A stretch of DNA of 64,000 nt. Origin: Asparagopsis taxiformis (lineage: Eukaryota; Rhodophyta; Florideophyceae; Bonnemaisoniales; Bonnemaisoniaceae). The stretch lies in NCBI GenBank assembly GCA_030407315.1, contig JALQPE010003011.1, positions 26,293 to 90,292 of the forward strand, read 5' to 3'. The notes beneath the pieces are model-generated. The model was not told the origin of the DNA, made no database searches, and saw nothing but the letters and a program-made list of their open reading frames with translations. Numbering within the stretch: the stretch's first letter is position 1; each line of letters starts with the position of its first letter. Below are positions 63,980 to 64,000 of this stretch, in pieces. A program made the position numbers and the translations under genes.

Positions 63980-64000
63980 TGTTAGTATTGCGTGTATCTA

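Larger units (their letters stand above)
58058..64000 (-). mobile_element. Ty1/copia element C4 (decayed, fungal-like lineage), reaches the window edge
   Basis: LTRs 58058-58605 and 63431 to at least 63979, almost identical; minus-strand gag, protease, integrase, RT and RNase H between them. The right LTR runs into a partial 25-bp tandem copy at the edge, so its end and the TSD cannot be fixed. No initiator tRNA-Met half-site follows the 5' LTR, unlike C1 and C2. RT and integrase motifs (RDVTQAYIQS, VERYHAPLRRAF) are typical of fungal and oomycete copia elements. Confidence 0.88.

Noticed and set aside
1..64000. CRISPR arrays, rRNA, bacterial operons
   Set aside because: No regularly spaced direct repeats with unique spacers, no rRNA motifs, and the gene content is eukaryotic retroelements.

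Overview
This is a eukaryotic, transposon-saturated window. Most of it is made of nested retrotransposons and one DNA-transposon-like unit; only two or three short stretches look like host coding sequence. The mix of chromodomain Ty3 elements, Ty1/copia elements primed on an internal fragment of initiator tRNA-Met, and long single-exon frames suggests a red alga such as Chondrus. That assignment is inference from style, not from a marker gene.

Layout. (1) 1-2068 (-): gag end and start of pol of a Ty3 element, G3. Its first half, with primer-binding site (PBS) and LTR, lies at 19612-22099, so G3 is split by about 17.5 kb of inserted DNA. (2) 2077-8359: a 6.3 kb unit with a 14-bp terminal inverted pair, mirrored CTGGTT/AACCAG arrays at both ends, a dense set of perfect palindromes, a 0.65 kb foldback and one unrecognised 563-codon ORF. 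(3) 8360-19611 (-): chromodomain Ty3 element G1, with broken gag and pol on the minus strand and a separate ORF pair on the plus strand. (4) 22100-23381 (-): an unrecognised, probably host, gene cut by the G3 LTR. (5) 24249-42225 (-): copia element C1, 5-bp target-site duplication (TSD) CCTTT, interrupted by (6) 25378-38625 (-): G2, a nearly complete 13.2 kb chromodomain Ty3 element with TSD GGTTG, LTRs differing at only a few positions, and again a long antisense ORF. (7) 42245-45171 (+): C2, a recent 2.9 kb copia element with TSD TTGAT and an intact gag-RT-RNase H frame that has lost protease and integrase. (8) 45172-58057: gene-poor DNA with a secreted Cys-rich gene and a truncated duplicate. 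(9) 58058 to the right edge (-): C4, a decayed copia element of a different, fungal-like lineage.

The most interesting signals are: (a) two divergent Ty3 families each carry an antisense ORF with a Pro/Ala/Ser-rich start, a globular middle, a coiled coil and a basic tail; (b) all three Ty3 families put pol in the -1 frame and have a slippery AAAC motif followed after 3-6 nt by a 9-11 bp hairpin at the gag stop, which fits programmed -1 frameshifting; (c) all three share one 18-nt PBS that fits a tRNA-Tyr 3' end; (d) the palindrome and foldback array of the 6.3 kb unit. Nothing was computed beyond reading the sequence; family names rest on visible motifs.
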